From JBECKR01 sp040235415 (GTDB lineage: Bacteria > Acidobacteriota > Polarisedimenticolia > Polarisedimenticolales > Polarisedimenticolaceae), in assembly GCA_040235415.1 (NCBI GenBank), contig JBECKR010000177.1, forward strand, positions 1 to 15,270: a DNA stretch of 15,270 nt. Direction: 5' to 3'. The position numbers and the translations under genes were made by a program. Below the pieces are notes generated by a model, which worked only from the letters and a program-made list of their open reading frames with translations, did no database searches and was not told where the DNA came from. Numbering within the stretch: the first letter of the stretch is position 1; every line of letters begins with the position of its first letter. This document shows positions 14,655-15,270 of the stretch, piece after piece.

Positions 14655-15270
14655 CCGCTCGGGAAACCGCACCTGGGCCGCGCTCCGCGAGGACGGCGAG
14701 ACCGTCGAGTTCCGGGTCGAGGACCGCGGCTCCGGCGGCCCGGCGGTCGGTCGGGTCGTCCGGGGTCGCGTGACGCGCGTCCTGCCGGGAATGCAGGCGG
14801 CTTTCGTCGACGTCGGACTGGAGCGCGACGGCTTTCTGCACGCATCCGACCTGCTGCTGCCCGAGGACCGGCCCCCCGACGTCCGGCCGGACGAGACCCT
14901 CGACGACCTCGTCGACGCGGACGACGAAGGCGAGGAAGGCGACGGCGACGATCCCGCGCCGCGCCCGCACCCTTGGGCGGCGCCGCGCTCGGCTCCGATC
15001 CAGGATCGGCTCAAGGTCGGACGGGACGTCGTGGTGCAGATCACGCGCGACGCGATCGGCGCCAAGGGCGCCCGGCTGACCTCCGTCGTCGCCCTTCCCG
15101 GGCGCTGGCTCGTGTACCTCCCGCACCTCGCGGTTCGCGGGGTCTCCCGGCGCATCCAGGACCCGGACGAGCGCGCCCGGCTGCGCGCCGCGCTCGCGGC
15201 GCTGCCGCTCGCCGGGGGGTTCATCGCCCGCACCGCGGGCCGCGGAGCACGCGAGGCCTCGCTCGAGGCC
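14632..15270 (+). CDS. rng: Ribonuclease E/G family protein, N-terminal part (runs off the window)
   Basis: The first 213 codons of an RNase E/G gene are present; no stop occurs before the window ends. This endoribonuclease family processes rRNA and decays mRNA. Residues about 38-150 form an S1 RNA-binding domain, with VVRGRVTRVLPGMQAAFVDVG and GLERDGFLHASD at the front and IQDRLKVGRDVVVQITRDAIGAKGARLT after an insertion. That insertion (about residues 77-120) is acidic and low-complexity (DDLVDADDEGEEGDGDD). The stretch GRWLVYLPHLAVRGVSRRI is also diagnostic. The catalytic DNase I-like part and the zinc-link cysteines would lie downstream and cannot be seen. The ATG at 14632 has GGGAG close upstream and lies inside the radical SAM gene. 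RNase G is preferred over E because of the neighbours, but they cannot be separated here. Confidence 0.93.
   Translation, partial: MRSELFVSRSGNRTWAALREDGETVEFRVEDRGSGGPAVGRVVRGRVTRVLPGMQAAFVDVGLERDGFLHASDLLLPEDRPPDVRPDETLDDLVDADDEGEEGDGDDPAPRPHPWAAPRSAPIQDRLKVGRDVVVQITRDAIGAKGARLTSVVALPGRWLVYLPHLAVRGVSRRIQDPDERARLRAALAALPLAGGFIARTAGRGAREASLEA

Noticed and set aside
11730..15233. A 1167-codon open frame on the minus strand opposite the radical SAM and RNase G genes
   Set aside because: It is a low-complexity shadow frame; the plus strand holds motif-complete proteins with ribosome binding sites and a promoter.
1..15270. CRISPR arrays, insertion sequences, tRNA or rRNA genes, phage attachment sites
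   Set aside because: I saw no regularly spaced direct repeats, transposase motifs, tRNA-like sequences or rRNA signatures by eye. The genes are contiguous core functions.

Overview
This window looks like core chromosome of a very GC-rich, Gram-negative-type bacterium. I see no mobile element, CRISPR array, tRNA or rRNA. The gene set and order (mreB-mreC-mreD-mrdA-rodA, then a B12/radical SAM-DUF2344 fusion, then RNase E/G) and the single-parvulin PpiD-like protein resemble Acidobacteriota (for example Thermoanaerobaculia) or a neighbouring phylum formerly grouped with the Deltaproteobacteria. That placement is an inference from gene order and protein style, not from a marker gene.

Left part (1-2700): an A-type iron-sulfur carrier (70-393) follows an unusual pair of G tracts and ends at a strong GC hairpin. 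Next come an HD-domain dNTP triphosphohydrolase (521-1669), which appears to have a leaderless promoter, and a stand-alone receiver-domain response regulator (1702-2094). A small TPR protein (2113-2625, minus strand) converges on the regulator.

Middle (2700-6470): a membrane-anchored PpiD/SurA-type peptidyl-prolyl isomerase (2731-4653, minus) is divergent from a membrane-anchored protein with a FecR-like domain, a fibronectin-III-like region and an Ig-like C-terminus (4823-6280, plus). The 169-base gap between them carries plausible promoters on both strands. The FecR-like gene is the least characterised large protein here. A leader region of about 190 bases (6281-6474) follows, with a terminator-like element, a possible promoter and a 12-bp hairpin.

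Right part (6475-15270): a compact rod-shape and elongation operon (MreB, MreC, MreD, PBP2, RodA) with 4- and 26-base overlaps at two junctions. These proteins form the elongasome: MreB filaments and MreC/MreD position and activate the RodA glycosyltransferase and the PBP2 transpeptidase. After a hairpin and a good sigma-70-like promoter comes a second transcription unit, in which the 897-residue radical SAM/DUF2344 protein overlaps by 23 bases the start of an RNase E/G family gene that runs off the window.

The proteins mostly have recognisable families and intact key residues. The observations most worth following up are the FecR/Fn3/Ig protein and its setting, the radical SAM fusion coupled to RNase G, the leaderless promoter of the dNTPase, the mreB leader hairpin, and the G tracts upstream of the iron-sulfur carrier.
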